Assembly (NCBI GenBank): GCA_050730755.1
Contig: JBOHNR010000012.1
Coordinates: 1 to 63,596 of the forward strand
DNA from: CAVPPA01 sp050730755
GTDB taxonomy: Bacteria; Patescibacteriota; Saccharimonadia; Saccharimonadales; UBA4665
Reading direction: 5' to 3'
DNA length: 63,596 nucleotides
The notes below the pieces were generated by a model. It was not told the origin of the DNA, made no database searches, and saw nothing but the letters and a program-made list of their open reading frames with translations. Below, piece after piece: positions 8,855 through 18,055 of the stretch. The translations under genes were made by a program, and so were the position numbers. Every line of letters starts with the position of its first letter. The first letter of the stretch is position 1.

Positions 8855-9904
8855 CTAGACAACGATTCCACCACCAACGACACTCATACCTTCGTAGATA
8901 ACGGCTGATTGACCAGGTGTGATGGCCCGGATATCTTCATTTAGTTTAATTTTAGCAGTTCCGTTTTTTAAAATGACATTAGCCTCAACCAAAGGAGCCC
9001 GATATCTAGTGCGGACCTGATAGACCTGACTGGTTTTAGGGGCTTCATTAATCCAAAATAAATCAGCTAATTTAAATTCCTTCTTCCAAAGATTATCGTC
9101 CTGTATGTCAGTTGTTACGTAAATCTCGTTCCTTTGCATATTTTTACCAGTGACATAATAAGGCAAACCGCCCCCGACGTTCAGTCCGTGACGTTGGCCA
9201 ATTGTGTAAAATAGAGCGCCGTCGTGTTCACCTATATTTATTCCATGCTGATCAATTATGGCTCCGTGTGGTTGTTCGCCAAGTTCGTATAGCAAAAAAT
9301 CTTTAATGCCAACTTTGCCGACGAAGCAGATTCCTTGACTATCCTTTTTATCAGCGGTACTGAGCTTAAAGCTGCGTGCTAAATTGCGAATTACCGGTTT
9401 TTTATAATCACCCACCGGCATTAGCAAAAGTTTGAGTGTTTTGCTAGTAACACGATATAAGAAATAGCTCTGATCTTTGTCGTCATCGAGGCCAGTTAGT
9501 AATTGTCCATCGCGGCTCCTAGCATAATGACCGGTAGCGATCATATTAGCACCGTCAGAAAGAGCAGTTTCTAAAAAAAGTTTAAATTTAACTTCTTGAT
9601 TACACATTACATCTGGATTTGGCGTGCGGCCAGCTTGATATTCTTGAATCATGTAGTTCACAACTTTTTGGCGATATTTGGTTTCAAAGTCATATAACTT
9701 AAAAGCTATGCCTAGTTGAACTGCTACCCTTTTAGCGTCTTGGTAATCTTCCATCCAGGAGCAACGCATACCTGGTAAATCCTGGGTCCAGTTTTTCATG
9801 TACACGCCAGTTACTTCATAGCCCTGTTTTTTAAGCAGAGCGGCGGTAACTGATGAATCGACACCGCCGGACATAGCGACGAAGACTTTAATATTTTTCA
9901 CCAT
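8855..9904 (-). CDS. mnmA: tRNA-specific 2-thiouridylase MnmA
   Basis: Makes the s2U34 modification in tRNAs for Lys, Glu and Gln, using sulfur from a cysteine desulfurase. The 349-aa protein has the PP-loop VAMSGGVDSSVTAALL near the N-terminus. It has the two catalytic cysteines in NPDVMCNQEVKF and DSQGICFVG, and the C-terminal beta-barrel that binds tRNA. Normal length. The likely sulfur donor is the desulfurase at 22353-23492; no TusA-type relay is visible in the window. Confidence 0.97.
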   Translation of the reverse strand: MVKNIKVFVAMSGGVDSSVTAALLKKQGYEVTGVYMKNWTQDLPGMRCSWMEDYQDAKRVAVQLGIAFKLYDFETKYRQKVVNYMIQEYQAGRTPNPDVMCNQEVKFKLFLETALSDGANMIATGHYARSRDGQLLTGLDDDKDQSYFLYRVTSKTLKLLLMPVGDYKKPVIRNLARSFKLSTADKKDSQGICFVGKVGIKDFLLYELGEQPHGAIIDQHGINIGEHDGALFYTIGQRHGLNVGGGLPYYVTGKNMQRNEIYVTTDIQDDNLWKKEFKLADLFWINEAPKTSQVYQVRTRYRAPLVEANVILKNGTAKIKLNEDIRAITPGQSAVIYEGMSVVGGGIVV

Positions 9905-9979
9905 AACTATATTAGCTTAGCAAATTTTCCTTCCTGTCGCAGCCAAAAAACAAAAAGGGATCCTAAAATGATAAACTAA

Positions 9980-10864
9980 TTACACCTGATTGCGACTAGA
10001 TTCAATACTTCGACGAATAACGTAAAGTTCGTGGCGGCGGCCTAGCCAAAAGGCAATCAATATAATCGGGATAGCGGCTACCATCGGCTGCCAGATAATG
10101 TCAGTCTTGCCGCTATTTGTAGTCCCGGAACCGTTACTAATAGCACCACTTATTTTACCGTTACCAACACCTACCAGTTGCAAGTAAGCCGATGTGTTAT
10201 TAGAATCAGTTACTTTAGCCTCAATTGTGTAAACACCGGATTGGCTGTAAACATGGCTGACGTTAATGACGCCCGGGAAGGCTACACTTTGTAGCTCAGG
10301 GCTACTACCGTCGCCCCAATCTACACTCAAAGCATAAGGTCCGGTACCGCCACTTAAAATTAAAGGCCAGGTCAGAGTTGACCCAGGGTTAGCTCCGATG
10401 CGAGCATAATTGCTAGTCAAATTTACTTGGGTACCAAATTGGGCAAATTGAGCATCATTAAAAGTTACAGTAACTGTAGATGAATCGGGTCCGGCTTGAT
10501 CTAGGTTATTAAATACCTGGGCAACAAGGTCATTAGCACCGCTGAAAAGATCAACTTGCAAGCTATAACTTCCACTTACACAAGTAACGGAGCCAACAAA
10601 AATATTATTAGAAAAGATTTTAACAAGCAGGCCAGTTTGGCATAGCCCACTAACGGTAATCGGCGTCGATGCAAAGGTCTGGCCGTTACTTGGTATGGCA
10701 ATAGTAGCTTTTTGCGTCGGTGGATTACCTGCTACAGTGCCTTCCATGCCTAAAGTACTTGATTGCGGGTTTTGCTGTGATCCGATAGCAACTACAGGTA
10801 AAGGGATAAATAAACTAAGTACTACAAAAATAGCCCAGAATTTAAATACAATTCTAAATTTCAT
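9980..10864 (-). CDS. Secreted PKD-like domain protein with C-terminal membrane anchor
   Basis: Extracellular protein of 294 aa: signal peptide (about 1-26), a beta-rich region with ITVSGLCQTGLLVKIFSNNI (Ig/adhesin-like), then a PKD-like domain with LSVDWGDGSSPELQSVAFPG and SGVYTIEAKVTDSNNTSAY. A C-terminal membrane helix (about 258-274) and a basic tail follow. It is the last gene of the surface locus, after the DUF916-like protein, and shares its C-terminal anchoring. Probably a scaffold or adhesin; no catalytic residues seen. Confidence 0.8.
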   Translation of the reverse strand: MKFRIVFKFWAIFVVLSLFIPLPVVAIGSQQNPQSSTLGMEGTVAGNPPTQKATIAIPSNGQTFASTPITVSGLCQTGLLVKIFSNNIFVGSVTCVSGSYSLQVDLFSGANDLVAQVFNNLDQAGPDSSTVTVTFNDAQFAQFGTQVNLTSNYARIGANPGSTLTWPLILSGGTGPYALSVDWGDGSSPELQSVAFPGVINVSHVYSQSGVYTIEAKVTDSNNTSAYLQLVGVGNGKISGAISNGSGTTNSGKTDIIWQPMVAAIPIILIAFWLGRRHELYVIRRSIESSRNQV

Positions 10865-10934
10865 ACCGTTATAGCTTATTCTAACATCTCAACCATAGAG
10901 CAAAACACTACCTAATGGCAAGCCTAGAGAAGAT

Positions 10935-11951
10935 TTATCGGCGGGGCGAGGCTCTTCGAATAACTCGACGGTTATATTGACTCATTAGTCGAGGGAAAAC
11001 AAAGATAAAGAATAAGATGATCAGTATTACAATAATTATGACAATAATCAGCAAAACTGGTACGACATAAAATGTTGTGGAACCGCTTATGAGTTGTCCG
11101 CTTGACCCGTAACCAAAGTTACCAAGTACGGTGTATTTACCGATCGTACCGACCTTGTTGCCGAGATTAACGTTGAATTGACGTATACTGCTAGGTAAAA
11201 CGTTGCCAGCTGGCGTTGTGTTATTGATCGCATAGCTAGCTAATTCCTTTCCGCCCTGCTCAAGCAAAATTTTGCCGAATGGCTGTTCTTGGACATTACC
11301 AAAATTTTGAAATTTAGCAGTAACTATTAAATTCTTATTACCGCTAAAGAAGGCCTGAGAACTACCGTTACCATCCTGCTTAACGCTAAAACTGGAAAGT
11401 TGAAGATCGTCTTTAATATTACCAGGCACTTTGACTAAAATCAGAGAGGCCACGCTAGCCGTTAGTGACACATTAGTATTACCACCTGAAGTGACTGGCG
11501 CAAAACGAACTGCTCCATAATATCCACCGCCAGCCGTCCCTGCTGGTATTACAATGTCAACGTTAACTGTCTTTTGCACATTAGGTTGCAAGGTTATATC
11601 CGATATCGGGGTAATGAACTTCTTCAGGCCGTGAGTAGGGTTAGACTGATTGGCATTAAGTAAAAGTTGCGGTTGGCCATTTTCATTATTGCCGGCTACA
11701 AAGTCATTAATAATTACCTGGAGTTTAAGTGGAGCACTGGTAACATTCTGAACGTAGATTGGTACTATCTGTGTTTGTCCGGCATTTATAATTAAATTGG
11801 TCACCACTGGTGACACTCTCATACCATTACCACTTGTTCCGGAGTTTGACGTGGCCACCGCCCCAACTGGCAAGGTTACTGTCACTATTAAAGCTATTGC
11901 AATTAAAACGCTGCTGAGCGTCACCCTAAACCTGCGACTTGTTATAGACAT
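10935..11951 (-). CDS. DUF916/WxL-accessory-like surface protein, membrane anchored
   Basis: 338-aa envelope protein. A signal peptide (about 1-31) is followed by RVSPVVTNLIINAGQTQIVPIYV, VNVDIVIPAGTAGGGYYGAVRF and a second beta-sandwich. A long hydrophobic C-terminal helix (about 300-322) and an Arg-rich tail come last. The order and motifs resemble the DUF916/DUF3324 proteins that accompany WxL surface proteins in Gram-positives. Here the companions are three secreted proteins without a WxL motif. The family link is judged by eye and is moderate. Confidence 0.7.
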   Translation of the reverse strand: MSITSRRFRVTLSSVLIAIALIVTVTLPVGAVATSNSGTSGNGMRVSPVVTNLIINAGQTQIVPIYVQNVTSAPLKLQVIINDFVAGNNENGQPQLLLNANQSNPTHGLKKFITPISDITLQPNVQKTVNVDIVIPAGTAGGGYYGAVRFAPVTSGGNTNVSLTASVASLILVKVPGNIKDDLQLSSFSVKQDGNGSSQAFFSGNKNLIVTAKFQNFGNVQEQPFGKILLEQGGKELASYAINNTTPAGNVLPSSIRQFNVNLGNKVGTIGKYTVLGNFGYGSSGQLISGSTTFYVVPVLLIIVIIIVILIILFFIFVFPRLMSQYNRRVIRRASPRR

Positions 11952-12002
11952 ATTTCTCTTTCTTAAATGGATGATTTATCTAATGGTTATAGTAACAAAC
12001 CG

Positions 12003-13070
12003 TTAAAAGTTTGCCAAACAGATATACGTTAGCGAAGTAACATAGATTCCAATTGGCTGGCCATTTGGAATATTAACAATGAAACTAACTGTGAATTCCT
12101 TATAGTCGGATGGCTGATTAGCACTGACGAGCTCATCGCCTGAGGTAAATTTAAACCAGTTAGCTAGATCGTAGTCGCCGGTAGGTGCAGCAACACCTGG
12201 CCCGAGCGGATTTTGACCAACCAGTGGAGTTTGGTTAGCAACCAAATTCAAGCCAAACTGGCTAATGCCAGGACGCGATACATCTTGGTTGTCCATAGCA
12301 TTAATAACATCATTACCAGAAGTCATGGTTGTTCCGTAAGCAGACATAGTAAAGCCGTTATCAGCATTAGTAGCCGTTAGTATTTGTATTTGGGCACTGC
12401 TGGCAGCCGAGTTGGTAAAGTTCCCAAAATTAACGTAAGCGCTGGTGGCCGTCGAGCAATCGAAGCCAGTAATAGTCACGCCGGCACAAAATAATAAATA
12501 GGGGGGCACGGTGGTACTAACCTGCAGCTGGCTATTAATACTAAAGGCAATCCCACCGTAATCTGTCGGGGAGCCGCTGGCGTGTGAAGTAGTAAATGTT
12601 TGTAATCTTCCGTAATACGTACCAGCCGCCGAAGGATTAATAACTCCTTGAAAAGTATAGCTGACGGCGCCTTCAACGGCAGTAAATGGCATTCTAGTTA
12701 AGACAACTGTATTCGAGTTCGTCCCAGGAGAATAGATACTAAAACCAGTTTCTCCAGTTTGCCCGCTAAGTATCGAGCTAGATATATCAAATCCTGAGGG
12801 AACAGTGCATACATCGGAAAATATCGGATCATTGGAGCAAACTTTCAACTCTATTGAACCAAGAGTTTCAGTAGCCGGTACATTAAAACCCAAAAGATAT
12901 GTAGCAGATTGACTTGGTAGATTATCACTTAGGGTCAAGCTACGACTGGGTAATTGCGCCCCGTAAGCTTTTGGTAAAATAGAGTAGACGAATATGGCCA
13001 AAATCAGAACGGCTAATACAAGTGGTCTGGAGAAAAACGACTTACGTAGTTTGTCGACTGCATGATCCAT
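12003..13070 (-). CDS. Secreted surface protein, Phe-terminal family (copy 3)
   Basis: 355 aa. An N-terminal signal/membrane segment (about 13-36) precedes a domain starting SRSLTLSDNLPSQSATYLLG with a Cys pair (LKVCSNDPIFSDVC). It then has a C-terminal domain ending IPNGQPIGIYVTSLTYICLANF. The first domain matches the neighbouring 13082-14257 gene segment by segment (SRSxTxSxx...VxFCSD/KVCSND...), so the two are paralogues. There is no LPXTG or WxL motif. The gene follows its paralogue after 11 bp. Function unknown; probably a component of the cell-surface layer. Confidence 0.75.
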   Translation of the reverse strand: MDHAVDKLRKSFFSRPLVLAVLILAIFVYSILPKAYGAQLPSRSLTLSDNLPSQSATYLLGFNVPATETLGSIELKVCSNDPIFSDVCTVPSGFDISSSILSGQTGETGFSIYSPGTNSNTVVLTRMPFTAVEGAVSYTFQGVINPSAAGTYYGRLQTFTTSHASGSPTDYGGIAFSINSQLQVSTTVPPYLLFCAGVTITGFDCSTATSAYVNFGNFTNSAASSAQIQILTATNADNGFTMSAYGTTMTSGNDVINAMDNQDVSRPGISQFGLNLVANQTPLVGQNPLGPGVAAPTGDYDLANWFKFTSGDELVSANQPSDYKEFTVSFIVNIPNGQPIGIYVTSLTYICLANF

Positions 13071-13081
13071 TCATAGTTATC

Positions 13082-14257
13082 CTAGAATGTACCAGTGGCA
13101 ATCAAGGCGTAGTTGGCTGTGTAAACTCCGGCTGGGGTGGTGTTAGCAGCAGTTGCGGCAAAATTCAAGGTATCAAGTTCGTTATTAAGTGCTCCAGAAC
13201 TAGTAAATATTGGACTGCCATATGTGCTTAGAACATTACTCGAGTCAGTAGTATTATCTAGGCCATACTTTGTGCAACCATTGTTGTTATATGGCTGCGC
13301 AGCGGTTGTGTTAACGGAGCCGGGAGTAATACACATACCCACCGCAGCCGTTCCGGCCGTCATCGTCACTGCCGAAGGCAGGGTTGAGCCTGTATCATTA
13401 ACAGCAGGAATTAAGCAAGTTATGCCACCGTCGGTGCTTAGGCCACCGCAAGCCGTTGAACTGGTATCTTTCATGTTAGTGCTTACTCCGTGCAAGGCAT
13501 TGGTCGACGTTACTGTGTAGGCAGGAGCCGTGTCGACGGCAGAGCTCGACAAAACGATTGGAGGTCCGCCATGGCCTAGCACTACTGCAGGAGCGGTAGT
13601 GGAAGTACAGCTGGTAGGTGGAACACCAGTAACTTTGCCAGAAACGCAGAATGTCAACTGCTCCATTACAGTAGCTGTCACAGATATGACCTGAGCAGTT
13701 GCCAGAGCATCACCACCTGTATCAGTCGGAGTAGTACCGACATTAGTAGTACCGCCGGTCGTAGCGGCGGGAACGTAAGTTGAGGAATCACTAGTAGGAT
13801 AGGTCAAAATACGGGCATAGAAGCTGTTAACAACAGATGTCGGATTAGTTACGTTGCTAAAAGTAATAGTGTACGGGCTACCGCCAGTCATAGTTAGACC
13901 AACCACCCGGATGGTATGACCCTGAGAGCCCGGGAAACTTATGGTGCCAAGACTAGACGTAGCAGAAGATACTACCGGAACTGTAGCATTAGTAAACGCA
14001 CAGGTGGAACCAATAATTGGCGTATCACTACAAAAATCAACGATTAGTTCCTGGGCAGTGGTAACGGGCGTAAAGGTCAACACATACGACACGCCAGTAG
14101 CGCCGGCAGTAGAGTTACTCATAGTTATACTGCGAGATGTCACTAAAGCAGCTGAAGCCGACTGCGACAAGAGCGGTAAAGAACAAAACAGAATTATAAA
14201 AACCAATGCAAACACTGCGCGACTATAGCGGGTCAGCTGACTAAATTTAGTTCTCAT
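13082..14257 (-). CDS. Secreted surface protein, Phe-terminal family (copy 2)
   Basis: 391 aa: signal peptide (about 14-37), then SRSITMSNSTAGATGVSYVL and a Cys-containing VDFCSDTPIIGSTCAF block shared with the next gene. Thr/Ser-rich beta domains follow, and a C-terminal AANTTPAGVYTANYALIATGTF. The ending pattern (T-P-x-G-x-Y ... T-x-F-stop) recurs in the gene at 14430-15230. Transcribed from a promoter at 14313-14342. Cys residues in the later part (FCVSGKVTGVPPTSC) may form disulfides. No catalytic motif; a structural surface role is inferred. Confidence 0.75.
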   Translation of the reverse strand: MRTKFSQLTRYSRAVFALVFIILFCSLPLLSQSASAALVTSRSITMSNSTAGATGVSYVLTFTPVTTAQELIVDFCSDTPIIGSTCAFTNATVPVVSSATSSLGTISFPGSQGHTIRVVGLTMTGGSPYTITFSNVTNPTSVVNSFYARILTYPTSDSSTYVPAATTGGTTNVGTTPTDTGGDALATAQVISVTATVMEQLTFCVSGKVTGVPPTSCTSTTAPAVVLGHGGPPIVLSSSAVDTAPAYTVTSTNALHGVSTNMKDTSSTACGGLSTDGGITCLIPAVNDTGSTLPSAVTMTAGTAAVGMCITPGSVNTTAAQPYNNNGCTKYGLDNTTDSSNVLSTYGSPIFTSSGALNNELDTLNFAATAANTTPAGVYTANYALIATGTF

Positions 14258-14312
14258 TTTTATTGAAGACCTTTTTATTTTTTGTTTATCTATACGGTGT
14301 CGTTATGGGCTG

Positions 14313-14342
14313 ATTCTATCACGCTTGTTCTTATAGTTGCAA
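14313..14342 (-). promoter_or_regulatory. Sigma-A-like promoter for the surface-protein locus
   Basis: On the minus strand TTGCAA (14337-14342) and TAGAAT (14313-14318) are separated by 18 bp, upstream of the 14257 start. The string GCGTGATAGAAT around the -10 is repeated exactly at the pgk promoter (37443-37454). The rest of the 172-bp gap (14258-14429) holds an AT-rich leader and no ORF. Confidence 0.6.
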
Positions 14343-14429
14343 GCCCAACTTATCCACAGGCCAACACATAAATAACTATACTGCGTATACTTGGGCAGGC
14401 TCGATAAATACACCTTTTTTAGAGGAGAG

Positions 14430-15230
14430 CTAAAACGTGCTGGTTGCTACTAAAACCTGATTAAAAGTATATATTCCGCCTGGGGTAAGGTTAGTGACAT
14501 TAAAAATGTATGAAATAGTATAGTCCGTCTGGCCGGAACTTTTAGTCGAATCGGCTATAGTATTCCCGTTATTGTATTGAAATAATCCACAAGTGTTATA
14601 TCCTGTTGCAGCCTGACCGAAGCTATAGGTGCTGCTCGGTATTTGAACAGGAGCCGAACCAAAATTAGCCGGAGCGCCGCAAGTGGTAGAATTTGTTGCT
14701 AAATTTATGCCAAATTGTTCCTGTGTATTATTTGAGGCAGTTGGCGTTGTCAAAGTATGAAGCGTATAGGTACTGTTTTGAGGCGGCGGAGAATCAGTAG
14801 TTACTATATAACCGCTGGTTAGATATGATTCTACCGAAAAAGTAGCCGTAGCGGTGGCCGTCGTACCGGGCGTTAGGACGCCGAGGTTGATACTAGTTGT
14901 ATTAACAATAAACGTTAACGATGGGGTACGGTCAGTATTAAAACCAGCTTGAGCTTGATAGTTGCCCGCGGCAGTGTTGCCAACTGCAGTCTCACCAGCT
15001 GATTCTTTGGCACAATAGCTACCGTAACAGTCGTTTAGTGCCCCGCCACTGCCCATAAACACCTCGTTAACCTCGTATTTAGACGAACAGGACTGAGCTT
15101 GGGTGCAGGCATTGCTGACAGCTGGGAAGCCAGTTGAAAAAGCTAGCGTTGCCAGAAAGAATACAAACATTTGACCGAATAGTCGTCGATCATACCAAAG
15201 GCCATTTATTATTTGTTTTTTATTTCTCAT
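14430..15230 (-). CDS. Secreted surface protein, Phe-terminal family (copy 1)
   Basis: 266 aa, with a hydrophobic signal segment at about 18-38. The mature region carries several Cys (CTQAQSCSS, DCYGSYCAKES) that could form disulfides. A beta-sandwich starts near PSLTFIVNTTSINLGVLTPG and the protein ends NLTPGGIYTFNQVLVATSTF. That ending aligns with the one of the gene at 13082. It is the first of three secreted genes; the 172-bp gap after it contains a separate promoter, so it may be transcribed on its own. Function unknown. Confidence 0.75.
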   Translation of the reverse strand: MRNKKQIINGLWYDRRLFGQMFVFFLATLAFSTGFPAVSNACTQAQSCSSKYEVNEVFMGSGGALNDCYGSYCAKESAGETAVGNTAAGNYQAQAGFNTDRTPSLTFIVNTTSINLGVLTPGTTATATATFSVESYLTSGYIVTTDSPPPQNSTYTLHTLTTPTASNNTQEQFGINLATNSTTCGAPANFGSAPVQIPSSTYSFGQAATGYNTCGLFQYNNGNTIADSTKSSGQTDYTISYIFNVTNLTPGGIYTFNQVLVATSTF

Positions 15231-15285
15231 GAATAAGCCTACATCTAATATTATTGTCTAATAACTACCGTTAAAAATCAATCCG

Positions 15286-15315
15286 TTTACGCTTTAACCG
15301 TCTTCATAGTATGAT
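15286..15315 (+). promoter_or_regulatory. Promoter for the stalk-like surface protein
   Basis: TTTACG (15286-15291) and TATGAT (15310-15315) with 18-bp spacing, 37 bp before the ATG at 15353. The 122-bp gap separates two divergent surface genes. Confidence 0.5.
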
Positions 15316-15352
15316 CAAAAGAAGGAATATAGAGAAGTGGTATTAAAACCTC

Positions 15353-16375
15353 ATGGACGAATTAAGCAAAGATACTGATAGCGAGACCAGCTCACTTGAA
15401 GAACCAACAACCGTCGTCGAGATGGCACAATCTGGAGCTAATTCATCATCAACCAAACCTCTAGATTCTGACACCGTTTCGACGCCTAACCCTGAAAGTC
15501 CCCAAATCTCACCACCGCCTTCTGGTATAAAAAACCACATCAAACGATTTTTTAAACGCTTTAATATATATTTGTTACTTTTTATTTTTCTGCTTATTAT
15601 AGCGGTGGTCATAAGCATCGTATTTTACTTGAAGGCTCAGAATGCCAGCAGTGGCAACACTCCGTTGTCACAGTCATTAACTCAAAGTGAGCTAAGCCAG
15701 TTATCCAATAGTGACGTTTCGGTTGGTGAACCACAGCATACTTTGAATGTCCAAAGTAACGCCGTTTTTACCGGTAGTGTCCTAGTCCGGAGTAATCTTC
15801 AGATTGCCGGTACTTTACAAGTTGGCAGTGCTTCGACGAACAACGGTATACGAGTGACTGGCAATAGCACGTTTGATAACGTCCAAATCACTCAATCACT
15901 GGCTTTGACTGGCAACGGCTCAATCCAGGGCCAGTTAAATGTCCAAAAAGGACTTGATGTTAATGGTACTGGAACGTTTGAGGGCGCCATATCGGCACCA
16001 CAAATCACCGTTAGCTCGCTCGAGTTGAGTGGTGACTTGATCCTAACCCACCACATAGACGCCGGCGGAGCAACTCCAACCCGAACATATGGCTCGGCCC
16101 TTGGCAGTGGAGGCTCAGCTTCTGTTAATGGTTCTGATACGGCCGGTTCAGTGACTATAAATACCGGCAGTAACCCAGTAGCCGGTTGTTTCGTGACAAT
16201 TAACTTCGCCACCGCATTCAATAGTACGCCCCATATTGTTATTACGCCCGTCGGGTTAGCCTCAGCTGGACTGGCCTACTACATCAACCGAGCCACCACT
16301 AACTTCAGTATCTGCACCAGTAACGTCCCTAGTTCAGGAGCCTCATTTGGTTTCGATTATATAGCCTTTGACTAG
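15353..16375 (+). CDS. Type II membrane surface protein with beta-helical repeats
   Basis: 340 aa: an acidic Ser/Thr-rich cytoplasmic part (about 1-60), a membrane helix (about 72-95) and imperfect repeats of the type FTGSVLVRSNLQIAGTLQVG / NSTFDNVQITQSLALTGNGS / SIQGQLNVQKGLDVNGTGTF. These resemble bactofilin/beta-helix repeats. A C-terminal domain (about 245-340) runs from GSVTINTGSNPVAGCFVTIN to FGFDYIAFD. It looks like a rod-shaped stalk carrying a globular head. The only plus-strand gene in the first 39 kb and divergent from the surface locus; the role as stalk or adhesin is inferred. Confidence 0.75.
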   Translation: MDELSKDTDSETSSLEEPTTVVEMAQSGANSSSTKPLDSDTVSTPNPESPQISPPPSGIKNHIKRFFKRFNIYLLLFIFLLIIAVVISIVFYLKAQNASSGNTPLSQSLTQSELSQLSNSDVSVGEPQHTLNVQSNAVFTGSVLVRSNLQIAGTLQVGSASTNNGIRVTGNSTFDNVQITQSLALTGNGSIQGQLNVQKGLDVNGTGTFEGAISAPQITVSSLELSGDLILTHHIDAGGATPTRTYGSALGSGGSASVNGSDTAGSVTINTGSNPVAGCFVTINFATAFNSTPHIVITPVGLASAGLAYYINRATTNFSICTSNVPSSGASFGFDYIAFD

Positions 16376-16406
16376 CTAACAATTAACTTAACTGGTTGTC
16401 TGACAG

Positions 16407-16733
16407 TTAGACTTCCAGAAAAACTGTCACGTTGTCTTTTTGAACATGCATGACGCCACCGGAAATCTTAATCCGAACTTTGCCATCCGCAGTTTGAAGA
16501 CTTAAATCACATGCACTAAGTATGGTTATAAAATTGTGGTGGTGAGGCAGAATATCAAACGGACCAGTCGCGTTGATGCCCGATAAGCTTGATGCCTGTC
16601 CATCAAAAAAAGTTTGAAATGGTGACCACACTTTTACATTCAAGATAGCTTTAACGGCTTTATCGTTCCGAGCGCTCTGAGGTGATGTGTTGACGGCTAG
16701 TTTTTCACTATTCATAGTCTGATGTGTGGCCAT
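16407..16733 (-). CDS. atpC: ATP synthase epsilon subunit, N-terminal domain only
   Basis: 108 aa. The beta-sandwich signature is present: VKVWSPFQTFFDGQASSLSG and GPFDILPHHHNFIT (usual form GxFxILPxHAxxxT). The two C-terminal inhibitory helices of the 130-140-aa subunit are missing, so ATP-dependent epsilon inhibition is unlikely. An N-terminal extension of about 28 polar residues is unusual. Last gene of the operon, 14 bp after atpD. Confidence 0.88.
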   Translation of the reverse strand: MATHQTMNSEKLAVNTSPQSARNDKAVKAILNVKVWSPFQTFFDGQASSLSGINATGPFDILPHHHNFITILSACDLSLQTADGKVRIKISGGVMHVQKDNVTVFLEV

Positions 16734-16747
16734 TTCGATATATCCCT

Positions 16748-18055
16748 TTAGACGATAATTTCTTCAACACCGTCGAGCATCTCGTCACGACTAAATGATT
16801 CACCTTTATAGGAGCTTTGATTTTCAACGACATGTAGATGTTGCGAGAAGTATTGTATTAACTTTTTAGCCTTACCATAATCAACCCTATCGGCTGTTGA
16901 TAATTCATTTTCACCAATTATAGCAATAATACCTTTCAGCGATTCATATTTTTGTAACAGTGACTGTACCTGAATACTCAAAAGATAATGTCGATCGCCA
17001 ACAATATCCGGACTAAGCAAGCTAGAGCTAGTCCTAATAAGATCTACCGCTGGTCGAATACCCTCTTCAGCGACTTGGCGTGATAACACAATTGTCGAAT
17101 CCAGCTCATGTTGAATCATTTGGACAGCCGGGTCACTGAGATCGTCCGCTGGTACATATATCGTCTGAACTGCCGTTATTGAGCCTTTATCAGACGAACT
17201 TAAACGATCTTGCAAGGTTTTAATGTCAGAGAAGATAGTCGGTTCATAGCCACCCTCTGAGGGTACTTGGTCAATCAACGTCGATATTTCGTTTTTAGCC
17301 TGAACATAACGATACATATTGTCGGCGAAGAACAAAATATCCTTGCCCTGCTCATCCCGAAAATATTCGGCTACTGTTACTGCTGAAATACCGACTATCG
17401 AGCGCTGGATCGGATTTTGATCCATTTGGCCAAAGAACATACAGGTATTTTTGAGAAGATCCCTCTGTTTAAGCGTCTCGTACAGCTCTTGGCCTTCACG
17501 GATACGTTCGCCGATACCGGCAAAAAAGCTCAAGCTCTCGCCAGTGGCCGCCGTGTTATGGATCAGCTCCATCATCAGTACAGTTTTACCGACACCGGCG
17601 CCGCCGATAATCCCAATTTTGCGACCTTTCACAAACGGAGTAAAGAAATCAATTACTTTAATGCCTGTCTCTAATAATTCCGGCTTATCCGTTGTAAAGG
17701 AATTAATTTGCGATGATGGTTTAAAAATACTACGCCGGGGAATTTTATTTTCTTCTAAAGGACCTAAGCCGTCAATCGGCCGTGTCAAAGCATCTACAAC
17801 TCGCCCAATATAAGGCTCGCCGACGGCGATTTCAATACTCGAGTCTGTGCCCAAGGCCACCATACCTTTTTGTAGGCTTCGATCAGCCTGAAGATTAAGA
17901 CAACGAGCTACTCTAGACCCATATAAACTATCAACTAGCAGGGGCGTGTGATTGTCATTGTCAACTACAATCATTTCATGAATATCCGGTAAATCTTCAT
18001 CAAATTCAACATGGACCACAAGATCTCGGATTGCTCTTATATATCCTTTACTCAT
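16748..18055 (-). CDS. atpD: ATP synthase beta subunit (divergent)
   Basis: Catalytic F1 subunit, 435 aa (usual about 460-470). The P-loop GGAGVGKTVL, the GERIREG segment with the catalytic Glu and following Arg, and FFADNMYRYVQA with the metal-site Asp and a conserved Arg are all kept, so catalysis looks possible. Divergent points: the usual GQMNEPPGAR block reads GQMDQNPIQR, the adenine-stacking Tyr in GIYPAVD is Arg (GIRPAVD), and DELSEED is reduced to NELSTAD. It overlaps atpG by 4 nt. Confidence 0.95.
   Translation of the reverse strand: MSKGYIRAIRDLVVHVEFDEDLPDIHEMIVVDNDNHTPLLVDSLYGSRVARCLNLQADRSLQKGMVALGTDSSIEIAVGEPYIGRVVDALTRPIDGLGPLEENKIPRRSIFKPSSQINSFTTDKPELLETGIKVIDFFTPFVKGRKIGIIGGAGVGKTVLMMELIHNTAATGESLSFFAGIGERIREGQELYETLKQRDLLKNTCMFFGQMDQNPIQRSIVGISAVTVAEYFRDEQGKDILFFADNMYRYVQAKNEISTLIDQVPSEGGYEPTIFSDIKTLQDRLSSSDKGSITAVQTIYVPADDLSDPAVQMIQHELDSTIVLSRQVAEEGIRPAVDLIRTSSSLLSPDIVGDRHYLLSIQVQSLLQKYESLKGIIAIIGENELSTADRVDYGKAKKLIQYFSQHLHVVENQSSYKGESFSRDEMLDGVEEIIV

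Noticed and set aside
16376..16406. AACTG/CAGTT inverted repeat between convergent genes as bidirectional terminator
   Set aside because: Stem of five pairs and no T tract; too weak to call.
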